A stretch of 64,000 bases of DNA from Bolinopsis microptera (taxonomy: Eukaryota; Ctenophora; Tentaculata; Lobata; Bolinopsidae): positions 15,203,628 through 15,267,627 of the forward strand of contig NC_087075.1 of NCBI RefSeq assembly GCF_026151205.1, given 5' to 3'. The first letter of the stretch is position 1; each line of letters opens with the position of its first letter. Shown here piece after piece: positions 1 through 11,479 of this stretch. The notes under the pieces were generated by a model, which searched no databases, had not been told where the DNA came from, and saw only the letters and a list, made by a program, of their open reading frames with translations. The position numbers and the translations under genes are program-made.

Positions 1-32
1 TAATGTTTATAAACTGATATACAAACTTAATC

Positions 33-335
33 TGTTTCCATGGTAACTGTTTCCATGGTAACTGTTTCCATGGTAACTGTTTCCATGGTAACTGTTTCCA
101 TGGTAACTGTTTCCATGGTAACCAGGTAAGTGTTTCCATGGTTACTGTTTTCATGGTAACCAGGTAAGTGTTTCCATGGTAACTGTTTCCATGGTGACTG
201 TTTCCATGGTAACTGTTTCCATGGTAACTGTTTCCATGGTAACTGTTTCCATGGTAACTGTTTTCATGGTAACCAGGTAAGTGTTTCCATGGTTACTGTT
301 TTCATGGTAACCAGGTAAGTGTTTCCATGGTTATT
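33..335. repeat. 15-bp minisatellite (ACTGTTTCCATGGTA)n
   Basis: About 20 tandem units of a 15-bp motif containing the palindrome CCATGG. Variant units with an inserted CCAGGTAAGTG appear three times, at about 121, 271 and 310, which suggests a higher-order unit. It lies just 3' of the reductase stop codon (minus strand), so it may fall in the 3' UTR or downstream DNA. Confidence 0.95.
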
Positions 336-342
336 GTTTCCC

Positions 343-3300
343 CTAAAACACCATCAAATTATCCTCAGTATACCCAAGCTTCTCAAGGTTGGGAAGACAA
401 GCGAACTTTATCATAGGAGGGGGTCCACACATCATTACAGCAGAGTCAGGACCAGGCGCAGGGAGGTGATTAGCTATCATGTCAGCTGTTACAAAGCCTG
501 TATCATACTTCCAACCTGGAGGTAATAATTGTGAAATTAATTGTGTCAAAGTTAGAATCTGGTCGATTAAATGCACAGTTTCGGGGTGTTTTTATAATTG
601 CGTTTAAGTGAGAGCCTTGTTATTATATTCCATAATATTGTCATTTATTCTAATAAATGTGACCAGCTGTAACAACATGGCCGGATAAATGACAATACAC
701 TGTTTGTGTAACCCGTAACACCCAATTATATACTGACTGTTTGAAGCGTACATTTACTCAACTGGTTTTCAAGTCTCTTATAAACACCGTAAATAACGTG
801 ACTCATTAAGATTTCAAGTTGAATGATCTAACTACTGTTTATGTAGCCGCACAGTATATGTTGAATATTATTTATTCCTTCTAGCAGAGTGACAAATTGA
901 TATGATGATTGATATAATGTGGAAAGCCCGAAGAGGTGATATTTAATCGATTTCTCTGTTACTCCAGCTTCATTATAGGAGGACATATTTGATATTATTA
1001 TCAAACCAAATACCCGTTTCAAAAACTGAGGGAAGGAGGAATATTTCACATACCAGTTGCGGGAGCTTTGTCCACGGTGTACCAAACATTGAACCTCTCA
1101 TCAGACTGCATGCTCTCAATAATATCCTGACACAGAATATCCTCAGGTGTCTGATTAGCAAACAAGAGGAAGATCTCTGAATCATCACCAGGGTTCTTTA
1201 GAATCTCTGTTGCTACCTGTAGCATCGGCGTGATACCTGGTAATTATTGTTTCATTAATTAGGTAATTAAGTAATTAGGGCAAGAAATTGCATATCAAAA
1301 TAATAAGATAACACTAAAAGTTTTAAATTGTTATCTATTTATAGTTTGAGTTACGTCATTAGTAATAGAGTAATATGTGTTTTGGTGATTATACGTAGAA
1401 TTGAGATTGATAGTTCCCAAACGAATCATTTTGTTGAATAATCTAATTATTAAAATATTTAGGTAATTTAATTATTTGAATAATTAATCACCTGAACCGC
1501 CAGCTATCATTCCTATCTTCCTTCCTAACACACGATTAACAGCTCCTTTCTTCTTCACTTCATACTTACCGTTTCCAAGATAGTTGATCTTTCCCTGTAT
1601 ATATTAGAAATATTACAAAATATATTACAAAATATATTACAAATATTACAAATATCACAAATATTACATACATACATACATACATGTTACATGGTAAGGT
1701 CTCCTCCTAGTCGTTGGAGTGGCCTGCATCACACACATCGCGTTGGCGGCGTAACATATGTCTCCACTGTACTCGGTTGGTAGCCAAAGCTTCTGTTGTG
1801 TTATTGTCGATGTTTTCAACACCTGTAAACTTAGCAGCATCTTCGAGTACGCAGGACTTCCAGTTCTTACGGGGTCTGCCCCTTGACCTCTTTCCATAAT
1901 TTGGCTTCCAGTTCAACAGAAACCTCGGTAGTCTAGAGTCTGGCATTCTAACTACATGTCCATACCAACGTAGCCTGGCAGCACTGATGAAAGTCTCAAC
2001 AGACTTGATGCCAGCCCTCCTAAGAACTTCGTCGTTGGTCACATGAAAGAACCATTCAATCCTAAGGATCCTTCTCAAGGAGGTTTGATGGAAAACCTCG
2101 AAGCGTTTCATCTGCTTTTTGGTGGTGTTCCAGACTTCAGCTCCATACAACAAGATGGTGAGGACAGCAGCCCTATAGATCCTGATCTTGGTTGGGGGGG
2201 GGGGGGGGGGGGGGGATGCAACGTCAATTAATGTCAATTAATGTCAATTAATGTCAATTAATGTCAATTAATGTCAATTAATGTCAATGTCAGTTTTGCA
2301 AAATTTAGGAATACTGACATTAATTGACACGATATTTTTCGACCAGAGATTATGTAGTTCTACCATATTTTAAGCACTTTAGAACGTTTATATCATCAAT
2401 TTATTCACTACTATCACATATGGAAATGTGAAATGTGAAAAATTCAGATCATTAAACAATAAAACTAAAATAATACGGTTTTCCGAAATTTAATTTTCTT
2501 AAATGGGCGTGGCCATCCAAGGGCGTGGTTCTCAACATCATCAGAACTTAAAACCCACATTAAACGAAATGCCTTCATGACATTTATATTTGAATAACGA
2601 ATCTTAAACAGCTAAAATTTCTCCTTCATACTAAAAAAGCCGATTCTAGATAATTTACCTGTATAAGAAACCAATAAAATATGGGCGTGGCCGGTGGGGA
2701 CCGAAGATGGAAGAGTTCAAAGCTGAAATTTTTTTTGGTGGTCTTTGAACCTAAGGATCAACAGATAAGAACATACTCATAATTATTCAAGGACATTTTG
2801 TTTTTTTGAACCGGTCTAACTTACATAGACGTGAATATCTTGAATATTTATCGAATAATGATAATCTCAAATTTCAAGACAAATTTATGTCAATTAATGT
2901 CAATTAATGTCAATTAATGTCAATTAATGTCAATTAATGTCAATTAATGTCAATTAATGTCAATTAATGTCAATTAATGTCAATTAATGTCAATTAATGT
3001 CAATTAATGTCAATTAATGTCAATGTCAGTTTGGGGTTTTTATGGAATACTGACATTAATTGACGTTGCATCCCCCCCCTTGGTTGGAGTCTTTATAGTT
3101 CTGCTATTCCAAATGTTCCAGAGCTGATGAAAGGCGCCATTAGCCTTCTGGATACGGACATCCAGGTCTTTGTTGATTGTCCCATCCCCACTGATAGTTG
3201 CACCCAGGTAGACAAAGTTGCTAACCTGCTCGACGGGTTCACCCTCAACCGACAGCTCAATACAATCATCCTTGATGAAAGGTCGCTGGGAGGCGCACTT

Positions 3301-3884
3301 GCTTACAGCCATGCATTGGGTCTTCTTTGCATTTATTCTGAGCCCAGCGTAGGAGCTGTAATGAACTAATAGATCAGTTGACTCCTGTAGGCCTTCCCCT
3401 GAGTTGTCCATAATAGCCATGTCATCAGCATAATCGGTGTCCAGAATGACCTTTTCCTCGACCGTCTTCATCTCTTTCTGCAGCACTGCGCCTTGACTGA
3501 TGATCTTGTTGGTCTCAGCCAGAAATGCAGAAAAGTTTAGGCAGAAATTAAAGACAGGAGGTGCTTGAATGTCACCCTGACCTGTGCCTGAGTTAACATC
3601 AAACCAGTCTGTCAGCTTCCCCATCACAAATATTACAAATATTAAAAATATCACAAATATTGCAAATATTACAAACATTACAAATATTACAAATATCACA
3701 AATATCACAAATATTAAAAATATCACAAATATTACAAATATTACAAATATTTAAAATATTGCAAATATTTGAAACATACCTTAGGACCCCGAACGTCTAT
3801 ACAGTCCCCAATCTTCATATTCTCCAGGTACTGGGTCAGCTTACCACCGGCAGGGAACTTGGGGTGAACGTCTTTAAAATAAAC
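343..3884 (-). CDS. CYB5R: NADH-cytochrome b5 reductase (CYB5R3-type), C-terminal exons
   Basis: FAD-dependent reductase that passes electrons from NADH to cytochrome b5, in lipid desaturation and methemoglobin-type reduction. Four minus-strand exons are visible: 3780-3884 (contains [19 protein letters not shown]), 1492-1594 (contains GMIAGGSG), 1054-1236 (contains GITPMLQ and [12 protein letters not shown]) and 343-515 (contains [20 protein letters not shown], ending MVF and stop). Each has consensus AG/GT borders and all phases close (0, 1, 1). The NADH-binding motifs GGxGITPML and CGPPPM and the final hydrophobic residue followed by F are family hallmarks. The FAD-binding N-terminal exons (RPYTP motif) were not found; they should lie above 3.9 kb, beyond the satellites, or outside the window. 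The intron between 1594 and 3780 holds a LINE with a nested transposon. Product assignment is secure; the paralogue is not. Confidence 0.93.
1669..3622 (-). mobile_element. Non-LTR retrotransposon (LINE) fragment, split by a nested element
   Basis: The minus strand encodes the 3' part of a LINE reverse transcriptase. At 3620-3088 it has the TGQGD palm region and the catalytic DYADD box, then the YLGATIS stretch. The frame resumes at 2187 with [15 protein letters not shown] and runs to the C-terminal RWYGHVVRM and GRPRKNW region near 1690. The copy is 5'-truncated inside the palm. Its 3' tail is a TGTA microsatellite (1669-1684 on the plus strand reads ATAC repeats). The element is flanked by a perfect 15-bp duplication ATCACAAATATTACA at 1654-1668 and 3623-3637, placed in an ACAAATATT-type repeat of the reductase intron. 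It is dead by truncation and by the insertion at 2196-3078. The clade looks RTE-like from the C-terminal region, but I am not certain. Confidence 0.9.
2196..3078. mobile_element. Non-autonomous DNA transposon with G-tract termini (G-run MITE 1)
   Basis: This 883-bp insert sits in the LINE reading frame. It begins with about 20 G followed by ATGCAACGTCAATTAATG and ends with the reverse complement, ATTGACGTTGCATCCCCCCC. Both sides carry CTTGGTTGG (2187-2195 and 3079-3087), a 9-bp duplication of LINE sequence; removing the insert and one copy restores the reverse-transcriptase frame. Inside are two blocks of tandem 10-bp GTCAATTAAT units (about 2222-2287 and 2888-3023), both subterminal. No coding capacity was seen. 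A 9-bp duplication with a G-rich start resembles Mutator-like elements, but that is inference. Confidence 0.88.
3625..3765. repeat. ACAAATATT-type simple repeat
   Basis: Irregular 9-bp ACAAATATT units that continue on the other side of the LINE at 1612-1668, showing that the LINE landed inside this intronic repeat. The open frames across it are low-complexity artefacts. Confidence 0.85.
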
Positions 3885-3892
3885 CTGCAAGG

Positions 3893-4016
3893 TAATTAGT
3901 TGATAATTAGTTTGTAATTAGTTGGTTATAAGTTGGTAATTAGTTGGTAATTAGTTGGTAATTAGTTGGTAATTAGTTGGTAATTAGTTGGTGATTAGAT
4001 GGTAATTAGATGGATA
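3893..4016. repeat. 11-bp tandem repeat (TTGGTAATTAG)n
   Basis: About ten 11-bp units, directly outside the 5'-most visible reductase exon on its intron side. Confidence 0.9.
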
Positions 4017-4164
4017 ATAAATGGTTTTAATCAATTGATTAAATTGTTTAATTTTGTCGGCAGTTACAGTCAGAATTATGACTTATGTTATGAGATGTAA
4101 CAGTGAGGCCGTTTTCCATTGTCCACATTAAATATCACAGAGGTTCCCGAACACTAACGTTTAA

Positions 4165-4852
4165 AACCTGGTCACGTGGTTTAAATCGTACCTGGTCACA
4201 TAAAGCCTAGTCACGTGCTTTAAATAGTACCTGGTCACATAAAGCCTAGTCACGTGGTTTAAAATAGTACCTGGTCACATAAGACCTAGTCACGTGGTTT
4301 AAAATAGTACCTGGTCACATAAAACCTGGTCACGTGGGTTAAAATAGTACCTGGTCACATAATGCCTAGTCACGTGGTTTAAAATAGTACCTGGTCACAT
4401 AAGACCTAGTCACGTGGTTTAAAATAGTACCTGGTCACATAAGACCTAGTCACGTGGTTTAAAATAGTACCTGGTCACATAAAGCCTGGTCACGTGGTTT
4501 AAATCGTACCTGGTCACATAAAGCCTAGTCACGTGGTTTAAAATAGTACCTGGTCACATAAGACCTAGTCACGTGGTTTAAAATCGTACCTGGTCACATA
4601 AGACCTAGTCACGTGGTTTAAAATAGTACCTGGTCACATAATGCCTAGTCACGTGCTTTAAATAGTACCTGGTCACATAAAGCCTGGTCACGTGGTTTAA
4701 ATCGTTCCTGGTCACATAAAGCCTAGTCACGTGGTTTAAAATAGTACCTGGTCACATAAGACCTAGTCACGTGGTTTAAAATAGTACCTGGTCACATAAG
4801 ACCTAGTCACGTGCTTTAAATAGTACCTGGTCACATAAAGCCTAGTCACGGG
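4165..4852. repeat. 40-bp satellite carrying a CACGTG E-box in each unit
   Basis: About 17 tandem units of roughly 40 bp. Key parts of each unit are CACGTGGTTTAAAATAGTAC, then CTGGTCACATAA and GACCTAGT. Variants (GACCTAGT or GCCTAGT or GCCTGGT; GGTTT or GCTTT) recur in order, so homogenisation is incomplete. No coding potential. Confidence 0.93.
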
Positions 4853-5549
4853 ACGCAGGGACTTTTAAAGCCTGGTCAGTGTGGTCACATGAAGCCTCTA
4901 ATTTGAGACAGTGTAATAATATGATGATAATAAAATTATTATCCGAACTGCATGGGTAACACCAATATTGGGAAGACTCATACAGCTTACTCCGACATGT
5001 TAACCTCAGAGGAGACGTTGTTATTCGGCCATTTGTTCACAAAATATTAAATTACCCTTTCTGAATTATGTGACCTACAGTTAAACAGTTATAGTATATT
5101 AAATAAACGGTTGTGTTCATCTTATAATGTTCTTAACAGACAATAGAAACTTAACACTACGAAGCGATAAGTTCTCTTTATTAGTTACTCTAATCAACTC
5201 TTTGTTATCGCCTTCTTAGTTTCGCTCTTATTACATTACGTTTATTTTCAGAGCAGTTTCTGTAATGTGCCTAATTAAAACTAGTTCGGTAGTAATAACA
5301 TACAAAACTTGATGAGGCGGCCGGGTCACTCTACTCCTCTACTCCACTCCTCCTCTCTTTATCTTTACATTCTTTATCACACTTCTGTTGCAGTTAACGT
5401 GGGTATTGTATAATGACCTTTAGTTGCCGGGCACTTTTTCAGAGCTCTTATTCAATCTAAGAGTCTATGACTGCCACAAGATTATGATGTTATTTTTTGA
5501 AACTTGTTCGATAACTTTTTTCGGCTATCACGTGGCTGAATGATCTGTA
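4853..5549. other. Unassigned intergenic or intronic DNA
   Basis: AT-rich sequence with no convincing exon, repeat or RNA gene. If the reductase gene is intact its N-terminal exons should lie somewhere from here on, but no RPYTP-type exon was recognised. Confidence 0.5.
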
Positions 5550-6566
5550 CCACAGCATCTAATTTGTAAAGTTAACTTCAAGTGAGGGAGTACCACAGCA
5601 TCTAATTTGTAAACTTCAAGTGAGGGAGTACCACAGCATCTAATTTGTAAAGTAAACTTCAAGTGAGGGAGTACCACAGCATCTAATTTGTAAAGTAAAC
5701 TTCAAGTGAGGGAGTACCACAGCATCTAATTTGTAAAGTATACTTCAAGTGAGGGAGTACCACAGCATCTAATTTGTAAAGTAAACTTCAAGTGAGGGAG
5801 TACCACAGCATCTAATTTGTAAAGTAAACGTCAAGTGAGGGAGTACCACAGCATCTAATTTGTAAAGTAAACTTCAAGTGAGGGAGTACCACAGCATCTA
5901 ATTTGTAAAGTAAACTTCAAGTGAGGGAGTACCACAGCATCTAATTTGTAAAGTTAACTTCAAGTGAGGGAGTACCACAGCATCTAATTTGTAAAGTAAA
6001 CTTCAAGTGAGGGAGTACCACAGCATCTAATTTGTAAAGTAAACTTCAAGTGAGGGAGTACCACAGCATCTAATTTGTAAAGTAAACTTCAAGTGAGAGA
6101 GTACCACAGCATCTAATTTGTAAAGTATACTTCAAGTAAGGGAGTACCACAGCATCTAATTTGTAAAGTAAACTTCAAGTGAGAGAGTACCACAGCATCT
6201 AATTTGTAAAGTATACTTCAAGTAAGGGAGTACCACAGCATCTAATTTGTAAAGTAAACTTCAAGTGAGGGAGTACCACAGCATCTAATTTGTAAAGTAA
6301 ACTTCAAGTGAGGGAGTACCACAGCATCTAATTTGTAAAGTAAACTTCAAGTGAGGGAGTACCACAGCATCTAATTTGTAAAGTAAACTTCAAGTGAGGG
6401 AGTACCACAGCATCTAATTTGTAAAGTAAACTTCAAGTGAGGGAGTACCACAGCATCTAATTTGTAAAGTATACTTCAAGTAAGGGAGTACCACAGCATC
6501 TAATTTGTAAAGTAAACTTCAAGTGAGGGAGTACCACAGCATCTAATTTGTAAAGTAAACTTCGCG
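5550..6566. repeat. 43-bp satellite array
   Basis: About 23 near-identical tandem units of 43 bp. Each contains TACCACAGCATCTAATTTGT, AAAGTAAACTTCAAG and TGAGGGAG. A few units carry AAAGTATAC or GAGAGAG or TAAGGGAG variants, which occur as alternating pairs near 6100-6240 and 6460, a sign of local block duplication. There are no unique spacers between units. Confidence 0.95.
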
Positions 6567-7088
6567 TGAGGGAGGCTTTTATAAATCACTTAGTGGTTGC
6601 ATTTTAGAGCATCCTGTGGCCTATTATAATGCCCTATAGTATACTATTAAACTTTTACATGTTTTATGGATGAATCCACCCCTTATATGGGGATATTTTT
6701 TGGACCTAAAGGCTTTTGTATGGCAACTTTTAAATTGGTTCTTTTTATCATTTATTAAATCATCAGTTTTTAAAAATATTATATAAATTCTTGGAATCTG
6801 TTCACACTGTGAACCAGTCCTATAAATAAAATTTCAAAAACTCTTAAATTAAATACAAAACTTTTATTTATATGATGAGGCTTAGGGCTTAACTTTGAAA
6901 ATAATCAAAATTACACAGGTTCAGTTTTGACGACTGCAACAGACCTGACTGTATGCAGATAGCAAGATCACAGTCTGCTGGATCTCGACATAATTTTGTC
7001 AATATGATCCAGGTTAACTCCACTTGAACAGACAGAGGTAATTATTTATCAATTTACAATTATTGTAACATTTTTGTCTTCAAATTTG

Positions 7089-7125
<37 letters not shown>

Positions 7126-9543
7126 ACTTTGCAAGCTCAATTTCAATTGAGGCTAAGAATTGATCCTATTCTAGAGTATAATGCTAAACCTAATCCGGAT
7201 TAATTTGCAGATATTGTCGTCTGAAGAGATTTTGAGTTAATGATGATGCTTTACCCAAGGAGATCTATCTTCTCAATGAGTTGGAGGGTCCTGACAAGGT
7301 AATAAAAATTCAATAACCATTAAATTACATTCATTGAACTGCTAATGATATAAGTGTTCTGTCCCTCTTCCCAATGTTGGATGAGGCCATAGTTGAACTG
7401 TTTTCCACACATGTCATCGGTTGAGCTGTCCAGGACATTGATCTTCCTATTGCTTCCCACCATAAACTCAATGTGTTCAAACCTTGTTTCTGTTTTAAAG
7501 TCCGGTCATGAGCCTCTTGATTAACCTCTGCGGAGGTTATATAATTTGTAACAAGGTTCACAAACCAGACATAGGTTTCCAAAAAAATCTTGTAGTTTAA
7601 GTTTAATTTGCTTTTATGAAACCCCTCAAAATCATTGTATGCTAAATGCTAAATGATCTTACTTTCCTCGGTCAAAATTATATAATCAATATGATCATTG
7701 TAATTTCAAATATGACAACATAATCTGTCTTTTTAAAATTCTTGCAAAATTCCCATTAATTGTACTATTGTAAGTTTTGTTAGTTTTAAAAACTGTGATG
7801 ATTGATCCTGACCCTCCAGCTGTCCCAGGTCCAGATCAGTACACCAGACTGGGTTAGTTATTGGACGTGACGAGGAGGTGGCTAAAGTAGCTCCTGAGAA
7901 TTAAGCGACCGTAACAGTGATGATGAGGATGGAGTCATGTCTCTAACCACAGCGAAGGAAAATGCTTCGTACAGGTCTAGGTTTGCACTCTATACACTTC
8001 TCTTTGAAATTGGCAAAAACTGTTTCGGGTATGTCATTGTCTACAATTATTTGTGTATGGTCAGGACATGGTACTTGAACTTCTGATGCGCTTCTTTCTA
8101 GTGTGGCTTAACTTTATGTTTTCACCAGGGTCCTATAACAGTCAGATCAGGCGAAGCCAAAGTCAATCATCTGAGAAATAATATGTGCATCACTCCAAAA
8201 GAAAAAGAATAAGCTAAATTGATCTGATTGATAAGACTTTTGGCCGTTGCTGAATATTACTGTGTCAGTGTGTGTTGCTGTGCCTAGCCACTTATTAAAA
8301 CATTTATTGCATGGGTAATAATAATAAGAATAAAGATGTAATGAGTGAAGAGAGAGGAAGGACGAAGAAGAGAGAGATAGATGCGAGAGAGAGGGAGAAG
8401 AGAGAGAGAGGGAGAGTGTGTAGAGAACGCTTAATTTGATCAGTACTCAGTAGATTATTTAACTGTACAAACTTCGTTTCGTTTATGATAAATTTTATTT
8501 GAAGCTTATGCACAGGGAACGGCTACCTCTGACATAATGCTGAAATCACACAAATTTTACTAGTTTCTGATTCTTCGTGAGAATTTGATATCACATGATA
8601 CTCGTTTCCGGGTAATTTTTAGTTTGAGCAAGTTTCTGGTATCACACAATACTGATAAGAGATGTTTGTTCACAACTATGTTCTTTCTAACATGCGATAA
8701 CTATACTGTGTTGTAATACCTTGAAAGGGGGACAAGAAATTATATTGGGCGTTGTTTACATGATTTTTTTAGTATCAGCAAGGGATTTTTATCAATTTAA
8801 ATTAAAAATTGACCGATTCTTTCTCTTTTTAGTCATAATTTATAATGGTGACATTTTTTTCTGCCTGATAATTTTTTACTACAATTAAAAGTTTAAACAG
8901 ACCATTTCGAAGAATGACCGAATTTGACTCTTTTCGGTTTTAAATTACTGTTTTTTAGGGCATTCTTCATGTTTTGTTTCATGTTTGTAATTTTTAACGA
9001 TTTCAATATAAGTTCAGATTTCTAAATTGTTCTTTATTTTTTTCAACAGCAAAGAATGAAATCATGCATTCATAATTCGGCGCAATAAACACAATTTGCC
9101 TGTTTGAATACCGCCATTATTAGGATACAATAGTTAAACACAATTCAAGTTGATATTTGAAAATCTTGGACTAAAACTAACCAAAACTATTTATGATTCA
9201 TGACGTATGCCAATCATTTACAAAATCTGTGTGTCATCCACAATCGTTCCCTCGGAGATAGCTTCTTTCCTGTGATAACATTTCATAACCTGTAGATTGA
9301 TAATTAGTTTTAGTCACTGTAATCTACTGACAATAATTCATGATCCTAGAAGTGTCAAATTATATTAATAGTATTTTAACAAGATTTTCAAAGTTTACTG
9401 TGCTTGTGCATGCAGACTTATAGTTCTTAACGCAAATATATGGAAAACAATTCAAAGTTCTTAGGTTACTGATATGCGTGGCCGTATCTTATTTTCTTAT
9501 TAAAACCTTTTAGATTATCATGAGACATAAATATAATATATTT
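6567..9543. other. Gene-poor AT-rich DNA
   Basis: No complete gene was recognised. Features seen: an oligo-A tract at 7090-7123; a plus-strand exon-like stretch ending with a GT donor near 7297 whose one readable frame spells LPKEIYLLNELEGPDK but is broken upstream; a GA-rich microsatellite at 8340-8415. None supports a gene call. Confidence 0.5.
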
Positions 9544-10209
9544 GGGGGGGGGGGGGGGGGGGTGGGGCCAACCATATTAAAGTATATTGAAGTATATCCC
9601 GGGCAAAAAAATCGGAAAAAAATCCTTCATTTTCAATATACTTTAATATACCTACAATTAGGACAGATCTTTTTATTCTTCGTTAAGATTTACATGATGT
9701 ACTATATTTTTCACTTCAGATTCGCAAGATAAGCTGATTTAGGACCTATAGTTACAGAATTTCCGTCCAGATTGGTCAAAATTGGATGAGCTATGGCTTA
9801 AAAAAAAATATGGCCCATATTCTGGGCATACGCTTTGCCAAATACGCTTTTGCCCAAATTCGATAAAATTTCAATATTTTTTAATGAGACTTACTCTATG
9901 GAAAGATATAACTCAGTATTTGTTGAATTTAGTGGCTACTAAGTGAAAAAGACCATCATGAACAATTGGGAAATTGCACTATATATCTCGGTTCGGAATA
10001 CTAGCCAAAATGATTCATTAAAATTGAATAAATCCATCGTTTTTCAATATTTTTTTCAAGAACTTTTTGGAATCGATTAAAGGAGAGGGCCTAAATCAAA
10101 GTATATTGTAGGTATATTAATGTATATTAAAGTATATCCCCGGGTTTCAAATCGGAAAAATAAAATAATTCCTACATTTTAAATATATTTAATATGGTTG
10201 GCCCCCCCC
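9544..10209. mobile_element. Non-autonomous DNA transposon with G-tract termini (G-run MITE 2)
   Basis: A roughly 666-bp element that starts with about 18 G, then GGGGCCAACCATATTAAAG, and ends CTTTAATATGGTTGGCCCC-like followed by 8 C. Subterminal AGTATATTGAAGTATATCCC-type repeats occur inverted at both ends. The flanks AATATATTT and AAAATATTT match at 8 of 9 positions and could be a decayed 9-bp target duplication. No ORF. Similar end sequence recurs at 60103-60221. Confidence 0.78.
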
Positions 10210-11326
10210 AAAATATTTGCACGAGGGCAGATTATTAGCAAGCAGATTACACGATGCTATTGCTCGTTTTCTTATTTCTATGTAAACAAATTCACTTTTA
10301 AATAAATGAAATTAGGACCATGTTAATCAAAATTGAAAATTATGTTTCAAGTTCTTAGCAGTGAGGGAAAAATAGAGAAAGAGGGAGCCGGATCACCGTA
10401 TAGACTTTGGTTAATAGAGATATCCATCATGGTACACGGTGATTGAAAACATGGCTAACACAACCTACTCACTCAGTGGTTTCAGTAGTGAGTATTTTAA
10501 AGAAAAAACCCACTCCTCTCAAGGAGCCCAATGCTCTCCCAAGCTTACAACGAGTTAGATCGCTTCCAGCTCCAGATGTGATAGAGAGTATTACTGGTCT
10601 GATGACATGGTGTGGGTGAGGGAGTGGTGCGCAGAGCGCGCGTTAACCTCAATTACAAAGAGTAGCAGGCAACACAATGCTGATGTTATGTTATGACTGT
10701 TTACATGATGTAGGTGGTTGTTGATGAAGCACATGACCTAGCTTTCAAATTGTTACACAAATACATCATTTTATTTCAAAGAAAGTTTGCCGAATGACCT
10801 TACGATCCCTACGATGCTGGTGGATAATATGAATAAAAATGCTCCGATAATATTTCAAAATCACACTTAACGACAATAAGTTTGGTAATGAAAACTAGCA
10901 TTATATATAACTACCTCCTTCTAAAGCCTCTGTTAGAGTTTCAAAGTCACAGTATGTTCTGGAAGTGGGTTTGTGAGAAGGCTGCACTAAAAGAATTGTG
11001 TGGCTGTTTGAAGAAGACATACTAATCGGGGTGTTGGTGTTAGTAATTTCAAACAACAGGGAGTATCAACGGGTGCAGGTGTAATGTGGTTCTGAATAAG
11101 GTTTTTAAACAGTGATATATTGGTAGCTGAAAATAAAACTTTTTCTTGAATAATGCAACAAAACCGATGTGAGAATAGCACATTTAAATGTCAATTGATG
11201 AATAATACACATTCAAGAATCAACATAAAAACTGCAACTGGTTTATTCATATTCTATAAAATATTTGTTTATCCTGTCATCACAGCTCTTGTAATGGATA
11301 TTATGTGTTTATTAAAATCAATTTAT
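10210..11326. other. Unassigned DNA
   Basis: No supported gene. A short plus-strand frame starting ATGGCTAACACAACC at 10453 is only about 35 codons and lacks context, so it is not called. Confidence 0.4.
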
Positions 11327-11410
11327 TATATAACTAGAAAGCCCGTGGTAACAGGGACGAAGCTAGAAGTATTCTTTGAAAGAAAGTTTTAATCGCATCA
11401 AAAAATATCC
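11327..11410. repeat. Dispersed repeat, family shared with 34071-34190
   Basis: The segment CTAGAAAGCCCGTGGTAACA and following bases, ending in CATCAAAAA, recurs at 34076 as CTAGAAAACCCGTGGTCACA with the same order. At 34 kb it continues directly into AATTCTCTGAATTATAAGC; here the matching AATTCTCTGAATTGTAAG is found at 13089, consistent with the 1.5-kb TTAA element having inserted into this repeat. Confidence 0.65.
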
Positions 11411-11479
11411 ATCCCAACCGAAGATACAGCCGATTTTAATGTAAAACACTTACCACAAAACCGATCAAAATGACATTAA

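Noticed and set aside
3625-3899. ORFs reading FVIFVIF or QILQILQI
   Set aside because: Low-complexity translations of ACAAATATT repeats.
5550-6566. CRISPR-like direct repeats
   Set aside because: Units are contiguous with no unique spacers, in a eukaryotic context; it is a satellite.
7204-7300. Kinase-like exon (LPKEIYLLNELEGPDK before a GT donor)
   Set aside because: The frame is broken just upstream and no neighbouring exon was found; the resemblance is too short.
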